Shown: positions 1 through 12,100, counted from the first letter of the stretch. The stretch: 64,000 bases of DNA from Heterohyrax brucei (GCA_028571685.1 CM053146.1:27315431-27379430); one strand, 5' to 3'. Numbers and translations are program-made. The notes: generated by a model from the sequence alone, not told the origin.

Positions 1-145
1 GCAAAAGTTTAAAAGCATGAAGGTAACGTGAAGAGGAGATAGGAAAGCAAACCGTGCTTCAAGTGTTGTTCCAGAATAAACAGATTTTCTTGCAGATTGT
101 GTTAAAAATATGTCATTTGTATTCTTTGGAAACTAAATTCGCTCA

Positions 146-151
146 ACTCAC
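146..151 (-). other. 5' splice donor of the DPP10 exon
   Basis: Read on the minus strand the exon ends GAAG and is followed by GTGAGT, a near-consensus U1 donor. It splits a codon after the first base (phase 1). With AG as the first two bases of the next exon this would restore the glutamate expected in the family's EEE loop. Confidence 0.9.
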
Positions 152-272
152 CTTCATATAGCCAGTCAGCAATTCCATTAAAAACGATACCTTCTTTTCC
201 AGAAGATGTCAGTCGCAGTGAACTGCTCTTTATATCAGGTTGATAGTAGATGTTATTTTCAAAAATGTAAAT
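152..272 (-). CDS. DPP10: DPP10 internal coding exon (beta-propeller segment), 121 bp
   Basis: This is one internal exon, read on the minus strand. It encodes 40 complete residues starting IYIFENNIYYQPDIKSS and ending GIADWLYE, plus the first G of a split codon. DPP10 belongs to the S9B dipeptidyl-peptidase family but lacks catalytic serine activity; it is a single-pass membrane glycoprotein that binds Kv4 channels and changes their gating and surface expression. The segment lies in the extracellular beta-propeller and ends inside the DWxYEE loop, which in active DPP4 holds the substrate-binding glutamates. The exon is bounded by a GTGAGT donor and a pyrimidine-rich tract ending in CAG, and the frame is open throughout. 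The peptide fits DPP10 clearly better than my recollection of DPP6 or DPP4. An open frame running past 151 into the intron is read-through, not protein. Purifying constraint and splice sites argue for a live gene, not a retrocopy. Confidence 0.93.
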
Positions 273-305
273 CTGTATCAGGAAACATGCAAACAAACAA
301 AACAC
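273..305 (-). other. 3' splice acceptor and polypyrimidine tract of the DPP10 exon
   Basis: On the minus strand a T-rich tract (275-305) leads into GATACAG, and the exon starts directly after the AG at 273-274. The first codon is complete (ATT, Ile), so this intron is phase 0. Confidence 0.88.
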
Positions 306-1227
306 TCAACCTATTAGGATGTTTTCTTTTTTTTTTAAATTCCATATTAACAGAATGACAGCTGAATAGGCAAACATTTTGTTATCCGCATACTTTCCAT
401 TTGTTTTTATTTAATACATGAATTTGCATTGCTTTCAATTATTAATAGCTATTCTTCCCCTATAGTATAAATATCAAGTTGTTCCTTGGAAATTGCATGA
501 CACTATTTATGCTGTTAAGTCCATATACTCAACAACAGTATTTCATCTAGTTAATCATCTCTTTACCACATCACAAAGTTGGTTTGGGTTGGAGACAACA
601 GTTTGCATACTCAAGAGACTCATAACTGAAACTAGATGCCATTTTAGCAACAACAAACTGCCTTTTGATAAAGATTCAATTTTGTGTCTTTTATAAAAGT
701 GTATTTCATGAACAATACAATCACTTTTTAAGGGAATTTCTGATTCTATCAAGTTTGGCTCAGAGATCTATCAGTCAAAGTCACGGCCAGCAAAATTCCC
801 TTGATCAGTGGAACACATCCACCTATGCCACCATTTTTCCTGGTAATTCACTCTTTAATAGTTTACCAGTAAAAGTAACTTTGTGTGTCAGACTTTAAGC
901 AAGAGTTTTAATTTCAGTAAGTCACAGACTGAGCAGCAACATCAGTAGCAACGATTGCCACAACATCAGGAACAACAGTGAGACTAAAACAATGTCTACA
1001 CAAGATGATGCATCATAAATGTAGATAATTCAACTATAAATGAATCTAGTACATATTTTCCCTTCAAAATATATCTAACATCAAACATTTCAAACTGCTT
1101 TTGGTATAATATTAGACTCTTCCACAGAACCAGATTTCTTGTACTTGTGTGGGTAGGTGCAGTAGAACTTTGTATGGTGCAAACCAAACTGCTAATTAGA
1201 TGGAACATTCTACTGTACATAAGACCC
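306..1227. other. intronic sequence without a recognised element
   Basis: AT-rich intron just upstream of the DPP10 exon. Short open frames on both strands (for example near 493-898) have no family resemblance, overlap each other and lack splice context. I see no repeat I can name here. Confidence 0.6.
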
Positions 1228-1383
1228 ATTACTCATTCCTGTTGAGTTGACTCTAACTCATAGCAACTCTGTTGGACCAGGCAGAACATCCCCATAGGAT
1301 TTCCAAGGAGCAGCTGGTGGATTCTAACTGTTGACCTTTTGGTTAGCAGCTGAACTCTTAACTGCTGTGCAACCAGGGTTCCT
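1228..1383 (-). mobile_element. AfroSINE, type A
   Basis: Reverse-oriented copy running from the tail (gttgagttgactctaactca) to the head (accagggttcc). All main blocks are present with scattered substitutions. Confidence 0.85.
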
Positions 1384-2344
1384 TTACACCATATATAAAA
1401 TATATTAAACATAACAAGTTCTGAAACAAATGTCTGAATAAGAATGAGGTCCTGGATTTGAAACACTGAGGTGCACATGTTAAAAGCAGTATGAATGTGT
1501 AGATACTTTCATCAGTACTCTATTTTGATTGTTTGTGGGTATATCTAATTAATTGTGCCACCATACCCCGGGACTTATATTTCCAGAAATGTTACCCATA
1601 TGGTTTACAGAAAAAACATGGAGGATAGAGCAGGCAACCTAAGTTGAAAATACGACTGACCTTACGGCACTTGGCTTGGCTAGTAATTTTCTTAACTTTT
1701 CTAAATCTCAATGTTCTCCTTTACAGAATATGGAGAATATTCACAACTACCTAACAGATTTGTTGTGAAAAGTGAGCTGGTGAGTACAGAACATGTAACA
1801 CTTAAAATGACAAGGTTAGAGTTACTTAATTTTTGTTTGTTTTAGAATTACAGGTAATCTCTAATTTATAGTGTATTTGAGATACCCTCAAATTGGGGGG
1901 AGAGATGGTATATCCTATCCTTAGTAATATGTATTACATACAACGGTACAGTGCATAATGTGCTGAGGTTATCATTCTCAGATATTCACTTGCAGGCATC
2001 CAATTTTATGATTTGCTGTTCGAAACACTGTCATATAGTAGGCTATGGCCTGGTCTACAATGAAGTTGGTGTTAGTGTCAAGAGTCACGATTGACAAAAA
2101 GTTGACAATGTTCAGCTCAAACAACATAAAACAACTGAAGTGACTGTGTGCCCAATGCCCACTACCACTCTGACTTCACTGTTACAAGAGGTGACAGCAC
2201 GATGTAACTGAACATTCTGTACCATAAGAATCACGAGTTGTTAATTTGAAATGAAGTATTTGACTTACATCAGAACTGACTTCTAATAGATTCTTCAGAG
2301 TGAAACTCCATCATAAATAAACTTTTTAAAGGATACCAAAACTC
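1384..2344. other. intronic sequence, MIR-like part inside
   Basis: Apart from the MIR-like stretch at 1655-1805 nothing is recognised. The segment 2000-2330 has mixed composition and no coding potential. Confidence 0.5.
1655..1805 (+). mobile_element. MIR-like ancient SINE
   Basis: The order of blocks fits a MIR: a cttggctt start, a T/C-rich 'cttaacttttctaaatctca' stretch, then a tgttgtgaaaa-like block and an end resembling the 'acatgtaa...' part of the consensus. It is strongly diverged, as expected of a pre-eutherian element. Assignment is by eye. Confidence 0.5.
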
Positions 2345-2501
2345 AAAACAGATCTGCTGCCATGAGTTGATTCTGACTCAGGGCAACCCTATAGGACACA
2401 ACCAAACTTCCCCATAGTTGCCAACGAGCACCTGGTAGAATTGAACTGCCGACCTTCTTCTTAGCAACCTTACCTCTTAACCACTAAATCACCAGTGTTT
2501 C
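2345..2501 (-). mobile_element. AfroSINE, type A
   Basis: Reverse copy with recognisable tail (catgagttgattctgactca), middle (aggacacaaccaaac) and head (atcaccagtgtttc). More diverged than average. Confidence 0.82.
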
Positions 2502-3524
2502 TCATTTTACAGAAATCTAAATCAAAAGTTCTAAATCTAGATCTAGACATGTAAATTAGCCCAAAACACTAACCAACCTACATGTTAGATTAGATAAGTG
2601 CATGTGAATTGAAGTAGCAGAGACAGAAAACTAATTGTAGCCAGTGAAGCAGGAGAAGTATTAACAAATTATATTTTCTGACTGTATTTTAGTTAGGAAG
2701 TTTTCATTAATAATATGAAACATAAAATAAGCTGACATTGGGAACATGTTGATCATACTAGGCAAAAGTTTGAGGACTATCACTGTGATATCCTGCAATC
2801 GAATTGGATTCAATGACTCAGAAATCAAGACAACTTATAAAAAATAATATTTATTTTATCATCTAGGATAATCTTTTCTAACCATCTAGAACCATAGCTT
2901 TATGTCTTTTATATTCTACTTTATTTTGCATTTCACAAATGGTATATAAAATAGGCCGATAAAGTTTTCCTTACAGGAGGGGACTCTGGGCCTGTACCTT
3001 TTAACAAAGCTTGTGAATAACAGCTTTCAAGCACAAAGAACTATTATTAGCAATAGGGTTACTTCACCCAAATAACTGGGTTCCAAATCTTCAGCTTTAC
3101 AAATGCTACAGACTCTAAGTCAAAATAATTAATAAAACTTCCACAACCTCCACAGATGTATAAATTATCTAAAACTATTGACCAGTAGTTACATTTATAT
3201 TTGAAGAACAAAATGAAATGATATTCAGAATCCATATAAAAACAACATCTGCTTCAGTGTAAAAGAACAAGGAGTACGAAATCAGAATTTTAATGCCATT
3301 ACAGTGGAAGCTGAAATCTCAGGGAACAAAATCTTTTTCTGTGGTAATCAGTGGTTGTACCTTCATAAAAATGTACATTTATAATTTTCTGACCATATTT
3401 CAATTATCTGAGTGTTCCAAATACTAATCATAAACTGTAACCACTGTGTAGACAATTTGAGAATTGCAAATATTCCCACATATTATCTGGGAACTCTGAT
3501 ACAAGTGCATCCTAATGGCAATGA
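2502..3524. other. intronic sequence without a recognised element
   Basis: Low-GC sequence with no coding signature and no repeat that I can assign. Confidence 0.5.
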
Positions 3525-3688
3525 GAAACCCCAGTGTCGTAGTGGATAAATGCTACAGCTGTCAACCCACAGGCTGGCAGCTTGAATCTTCTGGGTGCTC
3601 CTTGGAAACTTGAAACAGTTCTACTCTATCCTACAGGGTCACTGTAAGTCAGAATCGACTCGATGGCAGTGGGTTTGGTTTGGGGTTT
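3525..3688 (+). mobile_element. AfroSINE, type A, forward
   Basis: Full forward copy: head 'aaccccagtgtcgtagtgga', a B-box-like 'gcttgaatctt', the 'gctccttggaaact' block, and the tail gtcagaatcgactcgatggc followed by cagtgggtttgg. Confidence 0.9.
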
Positions 3689-5214
3689 TTAATGGTAATC
3701 ATCAAGGACTGTGATTAAATCACATTAAATTTAAATTAAATCACACTAGATTTAAATCACACTAAAAATATGTCAAATGCTAATAACATTTGTCTTTAGT
3801 GTTACTGATTAACCAGTCATAGCATTTTGATAACATTAATCAATACCTTCAAAGAGCCCCTTAAATGATATAACAAGGCAGAATGGACAGCTATTTGACC
3901 ATTTGACTCTTAAGTTTACAGAGCAAGCCAGTAACCCAGTTGTTCAAAACCAATGGCCCTAACATCCCACAAAATAATTCAAAGTTATCAAAGTCACTAC
4001 AAAAGGGACAGGAAGAATGTTAAAATGCTATATTGCTGACTTATGCAGATTTAAGAAATAAGAAATACATTTCCCCAAAATTATACTAATCGATATGTTT
4101 GTCAGTAGTGCTCATTACCATGTTACTGGTCATGCTATATGTCACTGCTGACTAGGACTCTTCAAGAACCAATTTGAAATTTGCACCTACCCTTCCTGGA
4201 CACAGTTATTAGCAAAGCTTCAGATGGTGGAGACTATAGCATCCTGGAATGCTGAGCAAAGAGATAGGACTAGAACTCCCCCAGGGAACACATGAGGGGC
4301 AGCAAGAAATTAGCATGCTATGTTAAAGGTTTGGGGGTTCAGAGATCACAGTGTATATTAGTCTACTGTGACTGAGCCAGATTTAATGGCTGCTTCAAAT
4401 GTATGTTAGCAAGACTCTCACAAATTTTAAAAAAAAGAGTAAAATAGAACAAGAATGTAATTGAGCATTTGATCTGCTTTAGTAACTGTTAACGAAAATT
4501 CATTCCACCTTCACTGATTTGTGTAATTTCTATGACAATTTTAAATTAGAAATCTCTGGAACATTCCTAAGTGCACTGTAGGGATATCAGAGAACCTATG
4601 GAGTTACAATGAAGTTGGTAGAGTGTTTGAGTTGCCATCTACTGTGGCTTGCTTTCTTGAAAAACAAAAAAAATATGTTCAAGAAATTATCACAAATAAT
4701 AGTTATACATGGCAGGGATTTGTTGAAAGTAGTCTTTCCCTATAATAATAGCAAAAACAAAGTCTTAAACCCTTTGGGAAGGCAGAATGACACCTGAAAA
4801 CAAAATACAACAGGGTCTGTGTTACCTGCCACTACAAATCAGGTACCAGTCCTGTAGAAACAAAAGCATGAATGTGTATGGGATGATGAGAAGTGTTATT
4901 TACTTCAGTATAATTATAATGACCATAAAGGCAAAGTGCAAGCCTACTAGAGATGAGTACCTAACTGAATTATGATTCATCCACACCATGTGACAATATT
5001 CAGGCTCTGAAGAGAATAACTTAGTCATATACAAATTTATCTGAAGTTGTTTCACTGAGGTATTGCTAAGTGAGAGAAACAAGGCACACACATACAAACA
5101 AAAATTAATTTAATGTGTGCTAACATTTATGTAACAGATGATGATGACACTCATGCAAACTTATGCCAGCAGGAATGTCACCAACACATAGGCATTAATA
5201 TTGGCTGTTGTTAC
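3689..5214. other. intronic sequence, possible LTR end inside
   Basis: Mostly unassigned. A short run of related words (taaatcacacta, atttaaatcacac) at 3714-3770 looks like local slippage. Two small overlapping frames near 4609-4975 have no family resemblance. Confidence 0.45.
4270..4390 (+). repeat. possible MaLR/ERV-type LTR 3' end, degraded
   Basis: The run around 4300-4380 (gttaaaggtttgggggttca, then a 'cagtgtatattagtctactg' part) recalls the 'taagccactgagatttgggg' end found in mammalian LTR families. No internal region or partner LTR is visible. Weak call. Confidence 0.3.
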
Positions 5215-5616
5215 TCAGTCCCACACTTGTCCATCTATTGTCTTTTATTATCACAGACATTAGAACTCTGAAATTTGTATTTCCAAGATTCCTTGCAAAC
5301 TATATCTTCTGGTTTCTTTGTGACATGGATTTCTGTTACACCTTGTCAAAGGGAGAAAGTTGGTAGTAGAAGGTAAGAACTCGAAGCCATTCACCTTTTA
5401 CAGTGCCTCTTGCAGAATCAGCAATGGTGGCACAGTGGCAATATGACAATTGTAGCAATGGTGATGGGAGTATGGATACCCTGGGTCATGCCTTGTTAAT
5501 GTAAACTGCGGTTTGTAAGTTCTGGGTGTCTTAATTTTGATTCTCCAACCATTCCAACATTGTTTGTAACAATTATCTATATTAAATCTCTTCTATTTAA
5601 ATACAATTACAGAAAA
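5215..5616 (+). repeat. unclassified interspersed repeat, 3' part duplicated at 8.7 kb
   Basis: The last ~80 bp (5538-5618) recur at 8724-8805, there as a short insertion inside L1-A. Copy-and-insert behaviour marks this as the end of a dispersed element, perhaps with its longer body at 5215-5537. The 'attaaatctcttctatttaa' word recalls 3' ends of some old placental repeats, but I cannot name the family. Confidence 0.45.
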
Positions 5617-5642
5617 AGCACACACACACACACACACACACA
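5617..5642. repeat. (CA)n microsatellite
   Basis: About 12-13 uninterrupted CA units directly after the end of the unclassified repeat. Long enough to be polymorphic. Confidence 0.95.
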
Positions 5643-5975
5643 GTATTGTGTAAACATAGGGAAGCCATGGAAGGATATGTGCTTGCCACTGAACATGGGT
5701 ACATGGTTTGGAGGGTTAATGTAGAGTGGCAGAAAGGAACAGAGTAGATTTTCAAGCAGAAAAGACTGGAAATAGACACTCTGAAAAAACTTCAGTACAT
5801 TTATGCTTATACATAGATTAGCGTGTATATAAATAAAGTATAAACACTAATTTCAGTGATAATAAAACTGATGCTGACACAAAAGTCTGTCATGTGGCTA
5901 CATAAATAGTAAGTGCTTATTTTATTATTATTACTTCAATCTGAAACTGATGATAATGAGGGCATTTACTTAGAG

Positions 5976-6184
5976 CTGGGTCTTCTCTATCTTGGCACTA
6001 CTGACATTTTAGAACGGGTAATTATTTACGTGGAGAGCTGTCTCATGTAATACAGGATGGTTAACCCCTCTGGCCTCTATGCACAAGATGCCAGTACAGA
6101 GTCCCCCAGTTTAGATGCCTCAAATCTTACCACACACTGCCCAGGGAGCAAAATTGTCACCTTATTGCCATTGGGAACTACTTA
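5976..6184 (-). mobile_element. MER20-like hAT-Charlie element
   Basis: Reading right to left it follows MER20 end to end. On the plus strand the blocks are 'cttggcactactgacatttt', 'ctggcctctatgcacaagat', 'gatgccagta', and the end 'gggaactact'. Its length of ~210 bp equals the family's usual length. MER20 is a non-autonomous DNA transposon of placental mammals; some copies elsewhere act as enhancers in uterine cells. Any regulatory role here is unknown. Confidence 0.72.
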
Positions 6185-7014
6185 TTTAGAAGTAAATAGA
6201 TTCTTTGTGTTTGCATGCTCAGTAAATTAATTTAATATTCTAAGTTTTAAGAACCAATTTTTAACTTACTGTTAGAATGTATTCTCCCTAGCATCCCTAA
6301 TGAAATTTCCTGGATTCAAGATCATAATTTCACATGAGTAATTGAAAGTAAACTTCTAAAACTCACTGAAGAAAAAGCACGTATTACAGAACTTAGCCAT
6401 GAGTGGTGGAGCTGGAGTAGCAGATTTGGTTCACGAATGTTTGTATGGTAAAGAATAAGGAGTGAGTCCATGAGATTCAGAAGGATGAGGGGAATACTCA
6501 AGATTGACAGAATAGCTGAAGAGTTACAGAGATACTTGGAAAATATTATTTAAGATATCAGGTATATCTTTATGCAGCTATGGTTGCTCTAGAGATTAAG
6601 ATACTGCCAAATCACAGAGCTAGACCAAATAGTTTGAACTTAATTTTTGCAGTTATCAAGAGTATTAAATAGTTTATGAGAGCCAACTTATTTGATTTGC
6701 TATAGGAAAATGCTTTGGATAATAACTGGTGGCAAATAAAAAATATATTTTGGAAATGGGAGACAGTTGGCCGAAGCATAATTCAAATATTCTGCTTAAC
6801 AGGAGTGATACTTGTCAAAATGGAGCCAATACTCCTAACTCCTAATATGATTTCCTACTTATGTCTAAGAAGTTTTTAATTTCTAATGAATATGTCTCAG
6901 TATCTCTCTTAGGTCATTTTCAGCTTCACCGTCTAGAGTCAATCACTCCACCTTCTCCTACCCTGGATGTGTATCCTTTAAATCAGGTACAGTTTTTACT
7001 GTTCACAACCTTCT
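6185..7014. other. intronic sequence without a recognised element
   Basis: No coding signal and no named repeat between the MER20-like element and the RTE fragment. Confidence 0.5.
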
Positions 7015-8128
7015 AACATGCTGATGTCAGACGGATCTCAGCGGAAAGCAAAGGGTACCAGAAGGAGGTTTACCAGTTTTTTATTGTCTATGCAAAGGCA
7101 TTTGATTGTGTGGGTCACAACAAATTAAGGATAAAATTGAGAATGTAAATTCTGGAATACTTAATTGTGCTCATGAGGAACCTGTACATAGAACAAGAGG
7201 TAATCATTTGATTAGAACAAGGTGGGTTCTTCAAGCTTTAAGGTCTAAAACGGTAAATGACAGGGTTAAAATGTTCACTGTACTTATTCAGTCTCTATGC
7301 TGAAAAGTTAACCCTAGAAGGTTTACAGGAAGAAGGTTGAGGCAGAGGGATTGGGAGAAGACATTAATAACCTGCACTGTGTAGATGACCGACTTTGCTT
7401 GTGGCAAGTGAAGAAGACTTGAAGCACTTACTGATGAAGATCAAAGATCATACCCTTCAGTATGAATTATACATCAACATAAAGAAAACAAAAATCCTGA
7501 CAACTGAGCCAAGGAGCAGCTTCATGGTAAACAGAGAAAAATCAAAGTTGTTAAGGATTTCATTTTGTTTGAGTTTACAGTCAACATCCATGGAAGTAGC
7601 AGTCAAAAAATAAAAAAAAACACATTGCATTGGGCAAATCTGCTGCAAAAGACCTCATTAAAGATTACAAAGCAAAGTCGTCACTTTAAGGACTAAGGTG
7701 TGCCTGATCCAAGCCAGGATGTTTTTAATCATCTGATATACATGTCAAAGCTGAACAATAAAGAAGATCTAAGAAGAACTGATGATTATGAATTGTGGTG
7801 TTGTTGAAGAATACTGAATAGACCACGGACTGTTAGAAGAAGAAACAAATCTGTCTTGCAAGCAGTACAGTCAGAATGTTCCTTTGTAGCAAGGAAGGCT
7901 AGACTTCATCTCACGTATCTTGGATACTTCATCAGAAACCAGTCCCTAGAAAAGGACATCATGCTTATTAAAGTACAGGGTCAGTGAAAAAACAGGAAGA
8001 CCCTAAATGAAATGGACTGACATGGTGGTTTTAACAATGGGCATAGTAATTTTGAGGATGACGCAAGACCAGACGTAGGGTTTCTAAACTGGAGCTGATT
8101 TAATGAGACCTAACAACAACAATGGATT
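7015..8128 (+). mobile_element. RTE (BovB-like) LINE, 3' third (R1)
   Basis: A 5'-truncated RTE. Six-frame reading recovers the reverse-transcriptase core in pieces: a 'YAKAFDCVGHNKL'-like block near 7090-7130, then INNLHCVDD at ~7366-7392, where the catalytic YADD has become CVDD. Next come the 'INIKKTKI' block near 7470 and the C-terminal FELW-type region near 7785. Several stops and frameshifts separate the blocks. It ends 'gagacctaacaacaacaa', the family's 3' repeat. Non-functional. It precedes an oppositely oriented SINE and L1-A. Confidence 0.9.
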
Positions 8129-8164
8129 TTGATCCTTTGTCAAAGATCAACAGACCATTGCAAA

Positions 8165-8315
8165 CCTTTCGCTGTGAAGTTGATTCTGATTCATAGCAAC
8201 CTTACAGGAGACAGTAGAACTGCCTCATAGAGTTTCCGGGGAGTTGCTGTTGGATTTGAACTGCTAACATTGTGATTAGCAGCCAGGCTCTTAACAGCTC
8301 CACCACCAGGGCTCC
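8165..8315 (-). mobile_element. AfroSINE, type A
   Basis: Reverse copy between the RTE 3' end and L1-A. Its head ends 'accaccagggctcc', the variant with GGGCTCC rather than GGGTTTCC. Confidence 0.87.
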
Positions 8316-8703
8316 ATAGACCATAGGGTTACAGATTTACATCTGGGTTCTTAATTATTTTCCATCGGTCCACTTGTCTGTCATTGTACCAATACCAGGC
8401 TATTTTGATTATTGTATGGTAGGTTCTGAGGTCAAGCAGTATGAGGCTTTCTACTTTGTTATTTGCTTATCGAAGGTGACTTTCCTTTCCATATAAAGTT
8501 GGCGATAAAGTTTTCCCATCTCTTTGAAGAATGATGTTAGTATTTGGATCAGGACTGCATTAAAGCTATAAATTGCTTTGGAAAGGACTGACATTTTCAC
8601 AATGTTAAGTCTTCGTATCCATGAACATGGTATGTATTTCCACCTGTGAAGGTCTCCTTTGTTTTCTTAGATAACATTTTCTAGTTTTCTTTGTATAAGT
8701 ATT

Positions 8704-8810
8704 ATATATGAGTTGGACCTGACTGATTCTCCAACCATTTCAACATCGTTCATAACAATTATCTACATTTCATCCCTTCTATTTAAATACACCTACTGAA
8801 AAAGTGATGG
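8704..8810 (+). repeat. short insertion of the 5.2-5.6 kb repeat inside L1-A
   Basis: L1 sequence reads continuously on both sides (…ctttgtataagt / ttagacttatttc…). In between, 8724-8805 match 5538-5618 at about 86% without gaps apart from one base. The copy is limited to the end of the repeat, as in 5'-truncated retrotransposition. Confidence 0.6.
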
Positions 8811-9015
8811 GTTTTGGTTAGACTTATTTCAAAATACTTCATGCATTTAAGAGCTATTATAAATGTTATTGTTTCCTTCTTTTTCAAAATTCTCTTTATT
8901 AGTTTATAGGAATTCAAATGACTTCTGCATGTTGATCTTGTATCCTGTTACTCTACAATCATTCCACTAGTTACAGTAGTTTTCTTGTGAACACTTTGGG
9001 GTTCTGTATGTATAA

Positions 9016-9178
9016 CCAAAAAACCAAACCCACTGCTGCTGAGGCGATTCCAGCTCATAGCAACCCTATGCACATTGTAGAACTGACTCAGAGTTTCCAC
9101 AGAGCACCTAGTTTATCTGAACTATTGATCTTTCAGTTAGCAGCTGTAGCACTTACCCACCACATCATCAGAGTTTCC
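9016..9178 (-). mobile_element. AfroSINE, type A, inside L1-A
   Basis: Reverse copy with tail 'ccaaacccactgctgctgag' and head 'catcatcagagtttcc'. It interrupts the L1-A reverse-transcriptase region, so it is younger than L1-A. Confidence 0.85.
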
Positions 9179-12100
9179 TCTGTATGTACAGTGTTATCGC
9201 AAATAGGAATAGTTTTAATTCTCTCTGATTTGGATATCTTTTATTGCTTTTTCTTTCCTTGTTCTCTAACTAGGACTTCCAGCACAGGGTTATATAGAAG
9301 TGGTGATAATGGCCATCCTTGTCTTGTTCTTGTTTGCAGAGCATAAGTTTTCAGTCTCTCACCATTGAGAATCATATTGGCCATTGGTATTTTTGTACAG
9401 GTGATCTTTATTACGTTGAAGAATTTACCTTCTATTTCCATTTTATTGAGTGTTTCGATCAGGATTGGGTGTTATGATTTTGTCACATGCCCTTCCTATG
9501 CCTATTGAGATGATCATATGATCCTTTCTTTTTGTTGTTCTATTTATATGGTGGGTTAGGTTGATTCATTGTCTAATATTGAACTGTGCTTGCATACCAA
9601 GTATGAAACCCATGTGGCTGTGCATTATATTTTCTTGCATGATGTTGAATTCTACGGCCTATAATTTCATTGAGAATTTGTTCATGTATATTCATGAGCA
9701 ATGTTGCCTTGTAATTTTCTCCTTGTGAGGTGGCTTTGCCTGGCTTTGGAACCACGGTTATGCTGCTTTCATAGAATGAAAGGGGAGCATTCTTTCCTTT
9801 TCAGTGGTTTGAAACAGTTTGAGTAGTACTGGTGTAAGCTCTCCTCTCAATAGTTGACAGAATTCTCCAGTGAGGCCTTCATGCCAGAGCGGTTGTTTTT
9901 TTTTTTTGGAGTTTTTGTATTACCTCTTCAATCTCTACTGTTGTTATGGGTCTGTGCAGATATTCTGTGTCAATTTCTGTTAATATATATTGTGTTTTTA
10001 GAAATTTATCCATTTCCTGTAGATTCTCAAATTTGTTAGAGAACAGCTTTTTTATAGTATTATGTTATTATCCTTTTTATTTCAGTTGGGTCTGTTGTCA
10101 AGTCCTCTACCTCGTTTCCAGTGTGTGTTGTTTGCTTCCTTTCCTATTTTTCTTTTGTCAGTTTGGCCGGTGATTTGTTGGCTTTTTTGACTTTTTCTGT
10201 TTTGTTTTTCTCTATTTCATTTATTCCTGCCGTAATCTTTCTTTTCCTTGCTGTGGATTTCTTTTGCTGATTTCTCTCTATTTGTTCAAGTTATATTTAT
10301 TTTGGCTTGTATTTCTTTTATGATGTGTGTGTTTATTGCTATATATTGACCTCTGATCAATCCCTTTGTTGTGTCTCAAAGGCTTAGGTATAACTTGTTT
10401 TCATTCTGAATTCATTTTGGAAATTTTTTAAATTCCCTTTCTGAATTCTAATATTATCCAGATGTTTTTAAGCAAGGTTTATTCAGTTTACATTTTCATT
10501 ATTATGATTTTTTATTATTATTGATTTTTACTTTTATGGTATTTTGAACAGAAAGCACTTTGTATTACTTCAGTGTTTTTGGATTTCATGAAGAATTACT
10601 TTTTGGTCTAAAATGCAAACTATTTTGGAGAATGTACCACGTGTGATAGAAAAGAATGATACTTTGCTGCTGTTGAGTAGAGTGTTCTGTACATATCGAT
10701 GAGGTCAATTTGGTTGACTGTGGCCTTTACATCTTATACATCTTTGTTTAGTTTCATTCTAGATGTTCTGTCCTTCACTGATGGTGGTGTGTTGAAGTCT
10801 CCGAGTATTACTGTGGAACTGTCTGTTTCTCTTTTTAGTGTTTCTAGAGCTTGTTTTATGTCCTATTATCAGGTGAATAGATATTCACTGGCATTGTGTC
10901 TTCTTGGTGGATAGTTCCTTTATTGTATAATGCCATTCCTTGTCTTTCATGGTGGGTTTCTTTTACAGTCCATTTTATCTGAGTTTAGTAATGCCATTCC
11001 TGCCTTCTTTTTTTTCTTATTAATGTCTACTTGATATGTTTTCCATCTTTTATTTTTAATATATTTATGCAATTGTGTGTGTGGGATGTCTCTTGTAGTA
11101 ACATATTAATAGGTCATGATTTTTATCGATTCTGCTGTTCTCTGTTTCTTTACAGTTGCATTTAAGTGTGGTTATGAATAGATATGAAATTATTGCTGTT
11201 CTATCACTGTTCCTTTTTTGTGGTACTGTTTTCTTTGTTGCTCTGACCTTCCTATGTTGAGTTACTTTTGTCTGTGAATTTTCTTTTATTTCATTATATT
11301 AGAGCTTGTGGTTACTGAAACCTTAGGTTTTTCTTCTTCTTTTTTTTTTTCCTGATGCATAGGTTTGTTAGTGTTCTTTGCGGTTACAATGAAATTTACA
11401 CCTCTTCCTAAGTCTGAATCAGTCTGCTATTACTTGCTATTACTTTGTCTTTCTCCTCATTCAAAAATTCTATACCTACTCCATTTATTCTTCCTTTCAT
11501 TGTTTTGATATTGTCATCATTTACAGACTAACACCTCTGTTTCCCTGTTTTAAGTCAAACTTTGTTGTATAATTGAAAGTTCTTTATTTAGATTGCCTTC
11601 TAGCTGATGATGTCCTGCGTCCTAGAGTCTGGCTGTAGTGTGATGTTGTTAGTTCTCTATCCAAGACTCCTTTTTAATATTTCTTGCAAGTTTGGTTTAG
11701 ATTTTGAGTTCTCTTAATTTCTCTTTATTTGAAGTGCTCTAACTTCTCTATCATGTTTCACAGAGAATTTTGCAGGATATGTTGTTTTTAATGGGTGGCT
11801 TTTTTTGTTTTGTTTTTAATTTCAAGGTGTTATACATGTATACATATAGACAGACATATATATAAACAAATCCATATATATATATAATCATCCCATTAGG
11901 TAACTGCTTTCACAGTTATATATCACGCCATTGCTTTCTTGCTTACACAGTCTGTACTGAATAATTAAAGTTTAGTCTTACATTTTTCACTTAAGTGGCT
12001 TTCAGTTTTCCTTAAGGTAATCTCAGGGTTAATTGTTTGTCTTTGATTTTAACCATATGATTATCATATGTCTTGATGCCTTTATTTTAGGTCTATCTTA

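Larger units (their letters stand above)
8340..11540 (-). pseudogene. L1-A ORF2 remnant (endonuclease and reverse transcriptase)
   Basis: Broken into many frames. Readable RT pieces are at 9241-9441 (ILNGERLKT, then TRTRQGWPLSPLLYN) and 9573-9755 (VPKPGKATSQGENYKA...LLMNIHEQILNEI), both typical of the L1 palm and fingers. The FADD-type catalytic site falls within the region displaced by the SINE at 9016-9178. Endonuclease-coding sequence lies around 10650-11150, recognisable at DNA level by comparison with the better L1-D copy. No intact frame longer than ~70 residues remains. Confidence 0.8.

Noticed and set aside
493..752. A second DPP10 exon near the first
   Set aside because: Translations on the minus strand do not resemble the expected preceding segment, and no paired splice sites were found.
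4270..4390. Endogenous retrovirus
   Set aside because: Only a vague LTR-end-like word is visible, with no second LTR and no gag, pol or env sequence.
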